Part shown: positions 36,000-48,884 of the stretch, piece by piece
How the letters are laid out: each line of letters starts with the position of its first letter
Numbering within the stretch: position 1 is the stretch's first letter
Made by a program: the position numbers and the translations under genes
Notes under the pieces: model-generated
Seen by the model: only the letters and a program-made list of their open reading frames with translations
What the model was told of the DNA's origin: nothing
Databases searched by the model: none
Assembly: GCF_017591425.1 (NCBI RefSeq)
Contig: NW_024466599.1
Location: 23,598,001 to 23,662,000 of the forward strand
Source of the DNA: Ochotona curzoniae
Lineage: Eukaryota > Chordata > Mammalia > Lagomorpha > Ochotonidae
Length of the DNA: 64,000 bases
Reading direction: 5' to 3'

Positions 36000-36338
36000 G
36001 GGCCCAGCCCACTAGCCTAGTGGCTAAAGTTCTTGCCTTGCATGCATTAGGATCCCATATGGGCGCCTGTTCGTGTCCCAGCAGCCCCACTTCCCATCTA
36101 GCTCCCTGCTTGTGGCCTGGGAAAGCAGTTGAGGATGGCCCAGAGCCTTGGGAACCTGCACCTGAGAGAGAGGTCTGGAAGAAGCTCCAGGCTCCAGGCT
36201 TTGGATTGGCTCAGCTCCAGCCACTGTAGCCACTTGAGGAGTGAATCATTGGATAACTCCCCAAGACAGATCTTTCTCTCTGTTTCTCCTCTCTGTAAAT
36301 CTGACTTTCCAATAAAAAATAAATATCTTTTAAAAAAT
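36000..36338 (+). repeat. CSINE, full length
   Basis: Sense; 'gggcccagcccactagcctagtggctaaag' head to 'aataaaaaataaatatctttt' tail. Confidence 0.94.
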
Positions 36339-37365
36339 GCCATTTAAGTTTTTGTCAGAGAAAAAAAAAGATAGTATTTAACAAATCCTCTTGGTTGCTG
36401 AATGAATTGATTAATGAATATTTAATTTTTTGAAGTTTGATCCCTTCACTTATGATATAGAAATGAAATTATGAACTCAACCAGAATTATTTGATAGAAA
36501 AAAATTAAAAATTACTTTTTCATATCTTCAGGGTACAGGTATTAAATCCATACTATCCTACATGGGATGGTGTGGAGATTATGCTCACTATCCATTTTCT
36601 TCGTTTGAGAACTGCTCTGAACTAATGTCTGAACTCTTAAGATCTCTGAGCTAACAAGACGTCATCAGTCTGCAGTGTTTTAAGTTTTATTTGAAATAAT
36701 ATCACTGGGTACTTTGTACATTAGCTAGAATTGGATCATTGCCTGCAGCCCTAAAACCCATCTCTTGGGTGCCCAGCCATAGTACAACATGAGGCTGGTA
36801 TGGCACCACATACTGGTCCTTGGCCCAGGTCTAGGCCAGAGCATAATTGCCATTCTGGCACCTGGCTAAGATGCTGAATTAATGGAGGTGAGTGAAATTG
36901 TTCATTTCTTAGGGAGGATTAAGGAACAGTGTGTGTAGACCTTGACAAGGTAACAGTTACCTATGCAAAGGAAAGACTTGTGCTTCTGGAATTGCTTGTT
37001 TAGCTAAGGTTGCTCATGGACCCTTGTGGGGAGATTAAATCTCAAGATTTGTGACAAAGCAACAACAACAACAAAAAACTTGGCTGCTACAATTAGGAAA
37101 TGATGGCATGGTTCCTCTTTTGCAAGTTGAGCAAGTTCATTAGTATTGAGGTATTAAAAAAAAAAATTAGAGGAAGGAGCCCGAGGTACTACTGGTTTCC
37201 CTCTGTCAGCTTCTGGAGCTTTCTGGGGCAGGCGATCTTGGTGCCTTTGAGTAGTGGCTGTTTAACTTCAGTGATCTTGAGAAAGGCTATGGATCGTTAC
37301 TGCAGCTCATCAACACGCAGGATTCAATGCATGCTCTCAGGAGTCTCATAGACCTATTCTCAATT
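36339..37365. other. Unclassified sequence
   Basis: No gene or named repeat recognised. Short CAA-repeat at about 37061-37075. Confidence 0.35.
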
Positions 37366-37645
37366 AAAAGTCTTGTATGGACTGAATATCTTTTCCCTGC
37401 CAAACTCATATATTGAAGTTCCAACTCCTATTGTAAGTGTATTTGTAGATGAGGTTTATCAAACCTATAATTAAGGTGAAATGAAGTCATGAGGATGGGA
37501 CGGACTTGAATACAGTAGCAACAGTATCCATGTAAGTAGAAGGAGGGGCACCAGGACTCTGTGACACAGGAATATTATTATCTGTAACTCAAGAAGTTCA
37601 TGAGCAACAAACAAGCCACTAGGAACTTCAGAAAGCTTCCCCTGT
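37366..37645 (+). mobile_element. MLT1-like MaLR LTR fragment
   Basis: 'tgtatggactgaatatc...aaactcatatattgaagttccaactcc...gtaagtgtatttgtagatgagg...aattaaggtgaaatgaagtcatgaggatggg' follows the MLT1 LTR. Degraded and non-coding. Confidence 0.75.
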
Positions 37646-37723
37646 CTGAAGTGAGTAATACAGAAGGATAAGTAGAATGGGTAATGAAAGACAAATGGGT
37701 GAAGAAGGACAAAGGACTTTTTT

Positions 37724-38054
37724 TTTTTTTTAAAGATTTATTTTTATTATTTTTTCATTGGAAAGGCAGATATACAGAGAGGAGAGACAGAGAGGAAGAT
37801 CTTCCGTCCGATGATTCACTCCCCAAGTGAGCGCAACGGGCCGATACTATGCCGATCCGAAGCCAGGAGCCTCTTCCGGGTCTCCCACGCGGGTGCAGGT
37901 TCCCAAAGCTTTGGGCCGTCCTCGACTGCTTTCCGGGGCCACAGGCGGGGAGCTGGAAGGGAAGCGGGGCTGCCGGGATTAGAACCGGCGCCCATATGGG
38001 ATCCCGGGCGGCAAGGTGAGGACCTTTAACCACTTGCGCCACCGCGCCGGGCCC
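37724..38054 (-). repeat. Young CpG-rich CSINE with 17-bp target-site duplication
   Basis: Antisense copy flanked by the direct repeat ggacaaaggactttttt (37707-37723 and 38055-38071). It keeps many CpGs that are decayed in other copies ('cttccgtccgatg', 'gagcgcaacgggccg', 'accggcgcccatatggg', ending 'caccgcgccgggccc'). It looks like the most recent insertion in the window. Confidence 0.96.
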
Positions 38055-38071
38055 GGACAAAGGACTTTTTT

Positions 38072-39195
38072 GAGTTCTCAGATTCTTCCTTCTCAAGCTG
38101 ACCTCTGTCAATTGCCCTTCACTCACTTCCACCTACCCAATACTGCTTCAGGTGCTCAGCATCACTAACCATAGCCTAGCATTTTATTAAACAACAACCC
38201 CCTGAATTAAATATATGCTTCAAGCAGGAGAGAGATGACGGGGTTGCGATAACCTTCCTAAAGTTAAAAAGGTAAACTCCCTTGAAGTCGAACCAGTCAA
38301 CAGAAATCCTAATACCACATAACCGGCTTTTCGTTCCATATCCAAATGGCAAAAGAGTGGTAGTGTATCAGAAAACTTACCCTGTTCTTCAGTTTTCCGC
38401 CGTGTATTTTATGTCCCAGACACTAACTCCCCACCCTCAACCCCTATGAGTCTGGATTTATGGAAGTTCCATGTGATGGGATTATTTTCCTTTCTTTTAC
38501 TAAATCACTGTTTAACCTGGGTAAATCACATTATGTTTTAGGCGTATGGGTTAGCCTTTTAGAATGAGGCAGTTAAGCTGGTAACTTGGAAACACAGAAC
38601 CATTCGCTTTGCTACCACAATATCTTTCTCTATTAGAGTACCAGAGTTTTCTCTGAGTTGACCCAAAACACTGTCAAAAGACATGAATGAACAAAACAGT
38701 GAAACCAGGTGGTTGGAGATCGGTCGTGCAGCTGCAAAGACTAGTAAATAACACTCCCATGGTTTCTGGTTTCTCTTTTTAAGAGTAATAAACAACAACA
38801 AAGGAAGAATGCCAGCTCGGTTTGTATACTCACTGATAATCAATCTGAGCCATTCTAAGTGGCTAGAAATTTTGCTGGAAATTCTTTACAGGAACTCATC
38901 CTGAAAACTCACCAGGCAAAATAGCTATGATTTATATGAGCCTGGTGTGGAGAAGTAAGCTTTTTGTAGTTGTAGTCAACAAATCCAGAGCAACATAGAG
39001 AGGAAGTGGGAGAGAGTGAAACCATACTTACTATAGAGTGTGCAGGCTAAAAATAGTTGCCTGCAAATGCTGGTAAGTGCATTTTTTTTAAGATAGGCTG
39101 GTATGCATTCTGTTTTTCTTAATCTTTCCAAAAGCTATAAAGTGTAGTTTTGAGGGATCAAAAATAGCAAGTCTCATGATCTTGGACAATCTTTT
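38072..39195. other. Unclassified sequence
   Basis: No gene or named repeat recognised. Confidence 0.35.
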
Positions 39196-39425
39196 AAATA
39201 TATATATATAACATTATAATATTATATAGTATATATTATATCATTATTTAATATTATAATTATACTATAATATTATATAGTATATATTATATCTTTATTT
39301 AATATTATAATTACACTATAATATTATATATTTATATATTATTATAATTATACATTTATATACCATATTTATTATAGATAAGATTATATATTGTTTATTA
39401 TATATTATATGTAAGTTTTTATATA
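39196..39425 (+). repeat. AT-rich tandem repeat, about 51-bp period
   Basis: Unit 'actataatattatatagtat' continuing to 'atttaatattataatta', present in about two full and two partial copies, almost entirely A and T. Followed directly by a SINE. Confidence 0.88.
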
Positions 39426-39430
39426 TGTAT

Positions 39431-39757
39431 GTAAGATTTATTGATTTTTATTTGAAAGTCAGGTATACAGAGGAGGAGAGACAGAAAAGAAGGTCTTCCA
39501 TTCGGTGATTCACTCCCCAAGTGGCTGCAATGGCTGGAGCTGAGCCAATTCGAAGCCAGGAGCCAGAAGCCTCTTCCAGGTTTCCCACACTGGTGCAGGG
39601 TTCCAATGCTTTGGGCCATCCTTGACTGCTTTCCCAAGCCACAGGCAGGGAGCTGGATAGGATGCAGGGCTGCTGGGATTAGAACTAGCATCCATATAGT
39701 ATCCTAGCACATGCAAGGCAAGAACTTTAGCAGCTAAGGCTACCACAGAGGACCCCA
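39431..39757 (-). repeat. CSINE
   Basis: Antisense; 'taagatttattgatttttatttgaaagtcagg', ends 'ctaccacagaggacccc'. Starts where the AT-rich array ends. Confidence 0.92.
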
Positions 39758-40072
39758 AAATATTTTTAAAATTTATCTTTGTTTTTATTTTAAAGGTAGA
39801 AAGAGAGAGGTATCTTACATCTTTGATTCACTTCCCAAGTGCCCACAATAGTCAGGGTTGGACAAAGCTAAAGCTATAAGCCTGGAACTTTATCCAAGTG
39901 TTCCATGTTGATAACAAGGACCCCAAAACTTGAATCATTACCGGCCTCCCAGCATTATCAGGAAGTTAGATTGGAAGATGAGTAGCTGGGATTTGAACCA
40001 TGCACTCTGATAGGGAGTCAGCGCATCTCAAGCAGAGATTTAAGTGCCATGCCAAATGATCACCCACCCGTG
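39758..40072 (-). repeat. CSINE, older
   Basis: Antisense; 'aaaatttatctttgtttttatttt', 'tagctgggatttgaacc', ends near 'ccaaatgatcacccaccc'. Confidence 0.82.
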
Positions 40073-41015
40073 TGAATCAGTAAGTAAATATTTTGTTCAT
40101 TACGGAAACTTTTCTGTAAAAGAAAAACAGACATATGAAGAAATGACAAAACTTGGAGGCAGTCTACATAGTTTCAGGATGTTAAAAATGGAACTGAATA
40201 ATTGGTTAGCCTAACCAAGCTTGACAAATGCTATAGCAATCCTCAAACTCATATTCTTGGTCAGGCAAGAAATGAAATTTGTCTTTTAATTTGAAACACC
40301 ATGTCGGGCAAACACACGTCAGGAGGCTTAAGTAAGCTTAGTGGTGGTCTTCTCGTCTCATTCTGCCCTCCTCGGCTCTTGCGTCTTTGATGTCTTTGGA
40401 CACAGCCCACTGAGTGTGAGGCTGCCTAACCTGCAAATGCCAACGTCTGCAGAAGCCAGAAATTAACATAGTGTATAAAGTGGACTGCAGATAAGAAAAA
40501 TGTGTGTAACAGTGATACTTTACTTTCTTCCTAAGAGCAGGCAAACAGTGGGATGACAGATGGTAATGAAACTTGGTCACAGTTTGAGGAGACGACAGAG
40601 GGGAAAGGCAGGAGTGAAGATGCAGTTGCTGCTCGGGCCCCCTTCCAGTGCTGACGCCTGGGGACGTAGCTCTAAAATCGACAGGTTCCAGAGGACTCTG
40701 AAACTGGATTTTTCGAGTGAAGATAAGATTTGTATATTTTTGCTACTAATTTATAGTTCTTGAAACTTTGTAAGATCCAATCATTCCTATTTGAGTCAAT
40801 GGCTGGAATTGTGCAACAGGTTATTGTTTTATAATCGGGCAATCTATGTGAGATGGAATATACGACTCTGGCTTTGTATATTATTAAACAGGTTTCCTCA
40901 GGTAGTAATGGAAGATAAACTCAGAGTCAATGTTGTATCAAAGATGTGGAGGTTTGGGATTTAGATGAAGTAAGAATTTTCTAATTTTTTTAAAAAATTA
41001 AATAGTTGTTGATTA
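40073..41015. other. Unclassified sequence
   Basis: No gene seen. Short open frames on both strands at 40340-40760 lack recognisable domains. Confidence 0.35.
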
Positions 41016-41340
41016 GGTCTGGCAAAGTAGCCTAGTGGCTAAGGTCCTCGCCTTACATGTGCAGGATCCCATATGGGCACTGGTTCGAGGCCTGCTCTTC
41101 TACTTCTCTTCCGGCTCCTGCTTGTGGCCTGGGGAAACAATAGCGGATGACCCAAAGCTTTGGGACCCTGCACCTGTGAGGGGGACTTGGAGGAAGCTCC
41201 TGGCTCCCAGCTTTGGATTGGCTCAGCTCCGGCCATTGCAGCTGCTTGGGGAGTGAATCATCAAATGGAAGATCTTCTTCTCCGTCTCTCCTCTCTGTAG
41301 AATCTGAGTTTCCAATAAAAATAAATAATTTTTAAAAATC
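41016..41340 (+). repeat. CSINE
   Basis: Sense; 'tctggcaaagtagcctagtggctaagg' head, 'gagtttccaataaaaataaataa' tail. Confidence 0.93.
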
Positions 41341-41407
41341 GTTGTTGGTACTTTGTAAATTATAAATGAAGGCTTCCTTATCCAAAAGCAAAACTCTTTT
41401 TTTTTGA

Positions 41408-41555
41408 AAGGGCCCCAATGCTTTGGGCCATCTTCTACTGCTTTCCCAGGCCACAAGCTGGATGGGAAGTAGAGCAACTGATACAAATCGGCACCCATGT
41501 GGGCTCTTGGTGCATGCAAGGTGAGGAGTTAGCTACTAGGCTTTTGTACCAGGCC
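41408..41555 (-). repeat. CSINE 5' half, antisense
   Basis: Only 'ggccccaatgctttgggccatc' to 'cttttgtaccaggcc' remains. The tail half is missing. Confidence 0.85.
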
Positions 41556-42890
41556 GACAAAGCTCAATTTTTGAAAAGGAACTGCAACAAAACCACCCTG
41601 TTACAGAACCTCATCTCTCTCCAGATTGTCTGTGGTACATCAAGACCATCATTCCGGAGCCTGAGCATTCCTTAATTTTCAAGCATGGTTAAAGCTTCAG
41701 ATATGTCACTGTATTTTTCCTAACAGTTGCTAGCAGTTGATTTTTTTAAAGGTAGCTTTTTGCCTTTTTCCTTCCTGACCAAGAGTGTGTCAGTGAGTTA
41801 ACGAGGAATGTAATGCATTGTCAGTGGTATTTTTCTGTTTTAATAATGCAACAGACAGTTTGTGTTGCATTTAAGAACAGGGAAGTGTGCTTTTGCCTAA
41901 ATGTTTAGTGAATGCTCTTGTGTGTTTTTGTAACTAATAGGTAAAAGAATGCTAAGGCAATTAAATAAAGAAATGTATAAATGGTTTCCTGAACTAGAAA
42001 TCAGAAGCCAGAGCTGAAGTCATTGGCAATGAGATGTTGTGGTGAGATAAAGATTGGCAAGGCTCTGAAATTATGTGAACGTGCAGACTTGTGAAATCCC
42101 CAGAAAATACCACAGAAGCTAGGTGGTTCTCATTCTAATTTTAGTTCCCAGCTTGGTTTCACTTACTATTTCAAGCCTTCAATAACCTTATGGCGAGCAG
42201 TAGATCCATCAGCAAAACTTTTGGTGGAAATGTTTTTGTGTGATATTCACTCCCCAAACTGAGTCAAGCATATGAGTAGCTGGACATCTACTTACTCCCC
42301 TTCCGCTGAAGAACGCGTGCAGTCTAGACTCGAGCACCTGTTACAGCTCGTGGGTGCACATGATACGTTTCTGACATTTCAGTTTATATCACTGAAATCT
42401 CCTGCTTTTGAACTTCTTTTTGGGTAGACATGTGTTCTGTATGCCCTTGAATACTAACGTGCTTGATGAATATTCCTTTAAATGATAAGATTGTAACTAA
42501 ATAAGTGAAGGGAGTTGTGTGTTTTGAAAAGGGTACTTTTAACCTTAAAAAAAAAATACATATTACAGAGTAAGAAATGGATGACAGAATTCTCAGTTAA
42601 GAAAATGGGAGTCTAATCAGAGTAGCAATGTATTTTAAACTCCCTGTCATTTCATGCTTCAAGTTTGCAGCTGTTTCCTTTCCCTGTCTCTCTCTCCTCT
42701 ACCCTTCTCTACATCCCTACATCCTTCCCTTCCTCCTTTCTTTCATTCCCTTGTAAAACAAGTATATGTAGGTATAAAACATGTGACCTATTAAGTTGAG
42801 AGGAATGCCAGTCATATACAGGAATAATCTTAACTCTTGAATGGAGGGCATTTTAATTACAGGAAAACAATAAGAGTAGGTAACCCTCAC
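41556..42890. other. Unclassified sequence
   Basis: Pyrimidine-rich tract at 42675-42750. No gene seen. Confidence 0.35.
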
Positions 42891-42894
42891 TGAA

Positions 42895-43080
42895 AACACG
42901 TGCTGTGCCAGTTAATAAGCACTTTACCTGGTATTAATTCATTCAATCTAAGTAACCCCCTGCATAGCATCAGCTGCTACTCTATTGTATAGGTGAGGAT
43001 GCATAAACCCAACACCAAAGTGTTCAAGAGTTAAATTTGGTCCCAGTGGTTTAGTTTTAGAGCCCAGGCCCTTAGCCATT
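42895..43080 (-). repeat. MIR, antisense
   Basis: 'acacgtgctgtgccagttaataagcactttacctggtattaattcattc' and 'tgtataggtgaggatgcata' follow the complement of MIR. Confidence 0.75.
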
Positions 43081-43494
43081 CAGAAAATAGCTCACATGTA
43101 AGACATACACATGGGAGCATATCACATGAACTTTCAAAGAAGCTTTAGAGTTGATGCTTAGATATGAAAATTCTCATTACCCGAAAATGTCTCTGAATCA
43201 ACAGATCATTTAATCCAGTTTTTGAGGCTTTGGCATCCTGCAAACACCTCTGCCTGGGCCCTCCGCCCTGCCTTTTTTCTTCGGGTGTCTGTTGTGATTG
43301 CTGCATAGTCTCCATCTTTCTTCTACTCGGTGAATGTCTTTCCTTCCTTCGCCGCCCTTACAGCTCCTGTTGCTGCGTTCCCCTCTTGACTCCCAATCTG
43401 TGACTGACACGTCCTTGTACCTCTGGCATGGTGTGAAAATCTCTGGCACAGATGTAGCTGTGTATTAAATAAGAGGGAACTTTAAAAAGGTCAT

Positions 43495-43602
43495 GGAAAA
43501 TGTGCTGTTGCAGATATTCAAGGAGTGAACTAGTGAGCAGAAGATCTCCATCCCCCTTCCCTATAACTCCTTCTTCCAAATACATAAGTAATCTTAAAAA
43601 CA
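43495..43602 (+). repeat. CSINE 3' fragment
   Basis: 'gcagatattcaaggagtgaactagtgagcagaagatctcc' followed by a decayed tail. Confidence 0.65.
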
Positions 43603-43639
43603 AAAGACCTAAACCATGCAAAGCCTTAAAAACTGTCAA

Positions 43640-44260
43640 CGCACTTCATGCCAAAATACGCTGGGAAGAATCATAAGGTAGGAGAATTCTTGAAGAGTGA
43701 GCATGAAATTGTCAAGCAAACATGCTGGGGGAGGGAGGATGTTGTCAAAAAAAAAATAGGGAGAGACAGAGATGGAGAAGTGATGTGTGTAAAGCATGAA
43801 GACTATAAAAAATGAAGTTCCTTTTTACACAAGAATAGAGCATGTGATGTAGCAAAGATGAGGTGAGTGAAGAATGAACACACACATATACAGGTGTTTA
43901 GGGCCATTCATAAAAGGCTTCGTATGCCGTGCGAAAAATTTTAGCTCCAAACGAGACAATAGGAAACTGCAGAACTTTTAAATGGAGGAGTTCTGCAATT
44001 AATATCATCATTTAGAAAGACTGCTTTGGCACTACTAGAGGGAAGAGATAGACAGGAGATGAGAGTCAGGCTTAGAAATAAGCCACTGAAGTACCCCAGG
44101 GAAAGGTGTTGGTACTTGAGCCCAGGAATGGCAATGGGTATGTGAAGGAATGGAAACATGAGAACAAATGGCAAGGCAAATTGTCAGACCTAGAGTATGG
44201 AGGGATGGTGAGCGGGGTGCTGCGGTTGTTAGGGTGAGTCCTACATTTATAACATACAAT
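43640..44260. repeat. Unnamed ancient interspersed repeat-like sequence
   Basis: 'ttagggccattcataaaaggcttcgtatgcc' and 'agaaagactgctttggcac' resemble the same old repeat family suspected at 19400-20270. Family not named. Confidence 0.3.
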
Positions 44261-44339
44261 ATTGTCATTTTGGTTTCGCCATAGATCTAGACAAGACTTA
44301 GAAAATATAGCAGTTAAGGAAGGTGAATAGGGTATATTC

Positions 44340-45010
44340 TTTGATCAATTTAAATAATTTTCATTGAGATAATTTGTATTCCATTGGATTAAATTAAATT
44401 GTGCTATTCAGTCACTTTTAGTGTCTTATAAGTTATTCAATCATATCCACTTTCAAATGCAGGATATTTTCATTATCCAAAAAGCCTTCCTGACACTGCA
44501 ATCATTCCTTATACTTGCTTTTCTGAGTCCCTGAAAACTGCTAATCTACTTTCAGTCTCGCTCTTTTGTAGGTTTCCTATAAGTGGAATCATACAATATG
44601 TGACGTGTGTGTGGCTTCTTTCATTTAGTGCAATGTTTTTTTATTTTATTTTTCTTTATTATTATACTTTTAGTAGTGTAATGTTTTCAAGGCTCATTCA
44701 TATTGTGCCATGAATCAGCACCTACTTTCATTTCATGGCTGAATAATAGTATTGCATTATATGGAAAAGCTACTTATTATTCATCCATTTCATGGGCGTT
44801 TCTGTTGTTTCTGCCTAAGGAAAATTACAAATATTACTACTATGAACATTTATGTACAAATATTTTGGTTTGTACACATATTTTCCATTTTCTTAAGTAT
44901 ATTCCAAGGAATGAATTTACTACACCATATGGTAACTCTGAGGAAAATTCCCAAAGTTTTCCAAAGTGACTGAATCATTTTATGAAACCTTTTGCCAAAG
45001 TTGAATAAAA
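44340..45010 (-). mobile_element. Old L1 3' end, antisense
   Basis: 'tttcctataagtggaatcatacaatatgtg', 'catggctgaataatagtattgcattatatgg', 'tactatgaacatttatgtac', 'accatatggtaactctgagg', 'ttttccaaagtgactgaatcatttta' match the complement of the L1 ORF2 end and 3' region. A short AT-rich insertion lies at 44635-44675. Confidence 0.85.
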
Positions 45011-45835
45011 CTTGCATGAAGGTCCATACTAAAAGGTAGCAGCTACCTCACAATCCCAACTGCAGATCCCACAACTCGCTTCTAAAATATACAAGTTTTC
45101 CGGTTTGGAGTCATCATAGACGGGTGTGACAGAAGCCAGGACAGTGGATGAATTTGTGTAGAAGAAGGATTAGCAGAGTCAGGAACTGTTGGGAGAGGTG
45201 ACGCGTGATAGGTCCCAGACCCAGGCAGCTCCACTGAGCTGCAGAGCAGCCTGAGACAGCCTTCCACGTGCAGAGAGAAGAACATGGGTGCTGATACTTC
45301 CGTTCGCATGGAAGGTCCGGGAGGCATATCCGCTTGGGTTCCTGCTCATTTGTCTTCATCTGCTCACATTTCAGTAACTTTGAGTTTACTCAAAGAGTTT
45401 CTCTTCTTTTATAGCCTCCCAACAAAATCCCTGTTCTTCTTCCTTGATCTCTTCTATTTTTAGTAATTACAAAAAAAGAAAAACCCTAGCTGTCCTCATT
45501 TTCTTTCATTTCTTCTTTTCTTTCTGCCTAGATCTACTAGAGTACCCAAAGATGTTAGTCCCCAGGAGTTGTATGATTTCCAAAGGCTAATTTGGCATGC
45601 TCGTGAATCAGCCCTAGCAACCTTGAAAATTCAGAAGAAACCCTACGTTCTTTTTCAGAATTGTTTACAGATCTCTACCAGCTTCCTTGTTTACCAAACG
45701 TAAATATCTTATTCAACCGTTTATGATATGGCTCTAATGGATAAACCTATTCTAAATTACAAATAACTATTTTACACATTGGGTGAAGATATTTCACAAT
45801 TTTAGGGCTTCTTCATATTATTAATATCTTCTTCA
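45011..45835. other. Unclassified sequence
   Basis: No gene seen. Confidence 0.35.
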
Positions 45836-45837
45836 AG

Positions 45838-46153
45838 TTTTTTTTTTTAATTGGAAAGGCAGATTTACAGAGAGAAGGAGAGGCAAAGGGAAAGATCTTC
45901 CACCTTCTGGTTCACTCCCCAAATGGCCACAACAGCCAGAGTTGAGCTGAACTAAAGCCAAGAGTCAGGAGCTTCCTCTGGGCATTCCACTTGGGTGCAA
46001 GATACTAAGGACTTGGGCTATCCTCTGTGGCCTTCCCAAGCCAGAGTGGGAGCTGGATCAGAAATGGAGCAGCTGGGACATGAACCAGCACCCATGTGGA
46101 ATGCCAGATCTGCAGATGAGGGATTAGTCCATTGAGCCATGGTGCTGGCCCCT
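45838..46153 (-). repeat. CSINE
   Basis: Antisense; 'tttttaattggaaaggcagatttacag', ends 'catggtgctggcccc', with a short tcaagtt repeat on both sides as likely target-site duplication. Confidence 0.92.
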
Positions 46154-46184
46154 CAAGTTATTTTTTGTTATTGTTCTGATGAAG

Positions 46185-46256
46185 AAGACAAACTAATATT
46201 ATTTCTCTCATATTAAAGATGATGAAAGTGAGCTTAGAGAGCTTAAATGGGACCTA
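46185..46256 (-). repeat. MIR fragment, antisense
   Basis: 'tattatttctctcatattaaagatgatgaaagtgagcttagag' follows the MIR complement. Confidence 0.45.
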
Positions 46257-47124
46257 AGATGCTTTAGAAAATTTTGATCCCTTATGTTTTCTTTCTTTCT
46301 AGCTATGTACCACGATTTCTTTTCAGAGGTGAAGTAGGATTAGTGTGAGATGGTAGGAAAAGAGATCACATTGCTTGTTGACATTTGCCTTCCTTTTAGA
46401 GAAAGGAAGAAGCAACTGCTTTAGGGGAAATATCTGAAGTAAAAGAAAATGACAACGTTATTAAGTGGAGATTTCTAATGTGGGGCTTCAAGCTGTGTAA
46501 ATTTAATTGGAAACACAAAAATAATTCTAAGATCACATTTTTTTTTTGTTTCTCTGCTTTCGTTTTAATTGGTTCCAATAAAAAGTCTAGCTCCAAATCC
46601 CTGCTTCAGAAGTAATTCCAAACTGAGACCTTCCCATCCCATAAAACGTTTTGTTAACATATGGGTTGCTAAACAGAAACAAAATGCTTTCATATGAATG
46701 ATAACAGCATTGTTGCTCATTAAAAAGAGAATTTCCACTATATATTCAAGTCAAACTGACGTAAGAAATTTATCTTTTAAAACTTTTCACTGTCAAGGAT
46801 GAAATTAGATGATACAATTCATGATAACCATAAAAAGTGTTGTGCAACTTCCATCCCTTTTGTAATGCTGTCACTCACTGATTCCTTTGTTTCAAAGAAA
46901 TGTGGTGGCTCAGAACTCAGCACAACCTTCTTGACCTCAGTCATGCTCCCGTGTCATCCGTTCTTGCTTTAAATATTGTTCTTACTCCTTTCTCATGCAA
47001 TGATGTATTTCTGAATAGTAAGCTGCTCAGACCCAATTCCGGAAGCATGTGTCTGTAGATCATACCATCCAGCTTGCTTTCTGATGCCATTGGATGTAGA
47101 CTTACTATAACACTTAATGCCATC

Positions 47125-47360
47125 CGTTATCTTCTCTAAGGAAGTCTTCCCAGATCTCATTAGGTCATATGTAGTACTGTGCCATACTGTGCCTGTATTC
47201 CTGAAATGTGCTGGCCACCTGTCTAAAGGTCACTGGATCTAATAGCTCACTGACTGATACCTGGTTTATTAACACTGTCTTGCACAGTCTTGTGAGCTCA
47301 TGAGGAAGGGATCTTTTCATTTCCCACCAGTGCTTACCATTTGACAGGTAATAAACTAAT
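47125..47360 (+). repeat. L2 fragment
   Basis: 'aaggaagtcttcccagatctc', 'tgtgagctcatgaggaagggatc' and 'cagtgcttaccatttgacaggtaataaa' follow the L2 3' end. Confidence 0.5.
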
Positions 47361-48555
47361 GTCCTTCTCTGAGATACATTTGAAGGCAACATATTTTCAT
47401 TATGTTATTCGACACCCAAGGCAGAAAGCAGGGATACCAATGCCAAGGGCTGAACAGAAGTCAGTAACCAGCCCACATCTCCTCTCACAAAGCCTCATTT
47501 GCATATTTTCCATAACAGTACTAAGCTTTGGCAGAATTTTTATCTATTGCTGGATTACTAAGGGGTGGTTTGGCCTTCCAGGATTATTTGGATAAAAGCC
47601 TCAGCACAGGAAGGTAAAGAGCACTCAAAAACATTCTTCTTCCTCTCTCCTTCCCTCCTTCTTCACCCTTCTCTTACCATCACCACCATCATCATCGTTG
47701 TCATCAAATTTGTTCTGTAGCAAATGGAACTACCGATGGAGTAAGTAAACGTGATATTGTGCAGGGTGTTCAAGGCCAGATCCTTCCAAAATGCAGGCAC
47801 TCTAGAAAGATTTCTGTAGGTATATATAAGTATCTTCAGGAGAGGAAAACATTGATCTTAAAAAAAAGTTTCCACAACTCTAAAACTTTAACTTCTAGGT
47901 CTGGGTCTCATCTGGGGATATTATACAGTTTGAATCCTGGCATTGTCATGGTAAGCTGTAATTTTTCAATACAGTAAGACATATTCATATGGGAACCATC
48001 TGAGTGGAAGTGTCTAGAATGTGTATATATCAGTTATCTTCCAAGTTCAGCTCTAGTCAAATGCTAGGAAAATAGCCTCTTGTTTGGATGTTGACATTTC
48101 ATGTTCTTATTATTCAAACTTCAAGACTCATTTCTCATTCAACTTATATCAGGGAGATAACTGTAAGATGACTGCCAATGTTAAATACTAGTAACCAAGA
48201 AAGGAAATAAAATGCAGCTAAACTTTACTACTTGATTTTTGCCAAAAACAAATAAACACACAAATAGGCAAAATACCCAAACAAATAAAAATGTGATGAG
48301 GTTTGTGAAGTGAGCTTGGAGCTGGTTGTTGACTTTTATTCTGTACGTGGTACCAGAGGTTCCCTGAAGAGCCAAGTTTTCTGAAATAATGAAAAGTATT
48401 CATCTTCAAACAACAGGGCCAGTGATAGAATGCCTAGGAACTAAGCACAGGAAATACTTAACATTTATTCTAGACAGAGCTTAGAAATTGACCTAATAAA
48501 TGAACCTTAACAACAGTTATTATTTGATGGGTAATAGAAAATATATACTTCATGA
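47361..48555. other. Unclassified sequence
   Basis: CT-rich tract with ATC repeats at 47640-47705. No gene seen. Confidence 0.35.
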
Positions 48556-48557
48556 AG

Positions 48558-48715
48558 TCTGAGTTCATTTTGCAACTTAACCAAGAACATGATATTGAAC
48601 AAATAATTTAACCTCTGTATGTATTTCTCTATGAAATAGGGTATAAAAACACCTCTCAGGGTGTTATGAGATTAAACATAATACACGTAATTATGTCAAC
48701 TTTGTTTCTATGACA
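48558..48715 (+). repeat. MIR
   Basis: 'ttgaacaaataatttaacctctgtatgtatttctctatgaaatagg' and 'tctcagggtgttatgagattaaac' follow MIR in sense. Confidence 0.7.
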
Positions 48716-48884
48716 TGCATTGCCACCTACAAGTGGTAATTGTAGATGATGTTGTAGAATTGTCTAAAATCCAGGGCACTGGTGGCTACTAGTTCCTCCT
48801 TAATTTGGTAAGAGCTCATTACACAGAAAGGGAAAAATATAAACAAATACAAAAATTTTAAGACCCAGGAATATCACATTTCCA

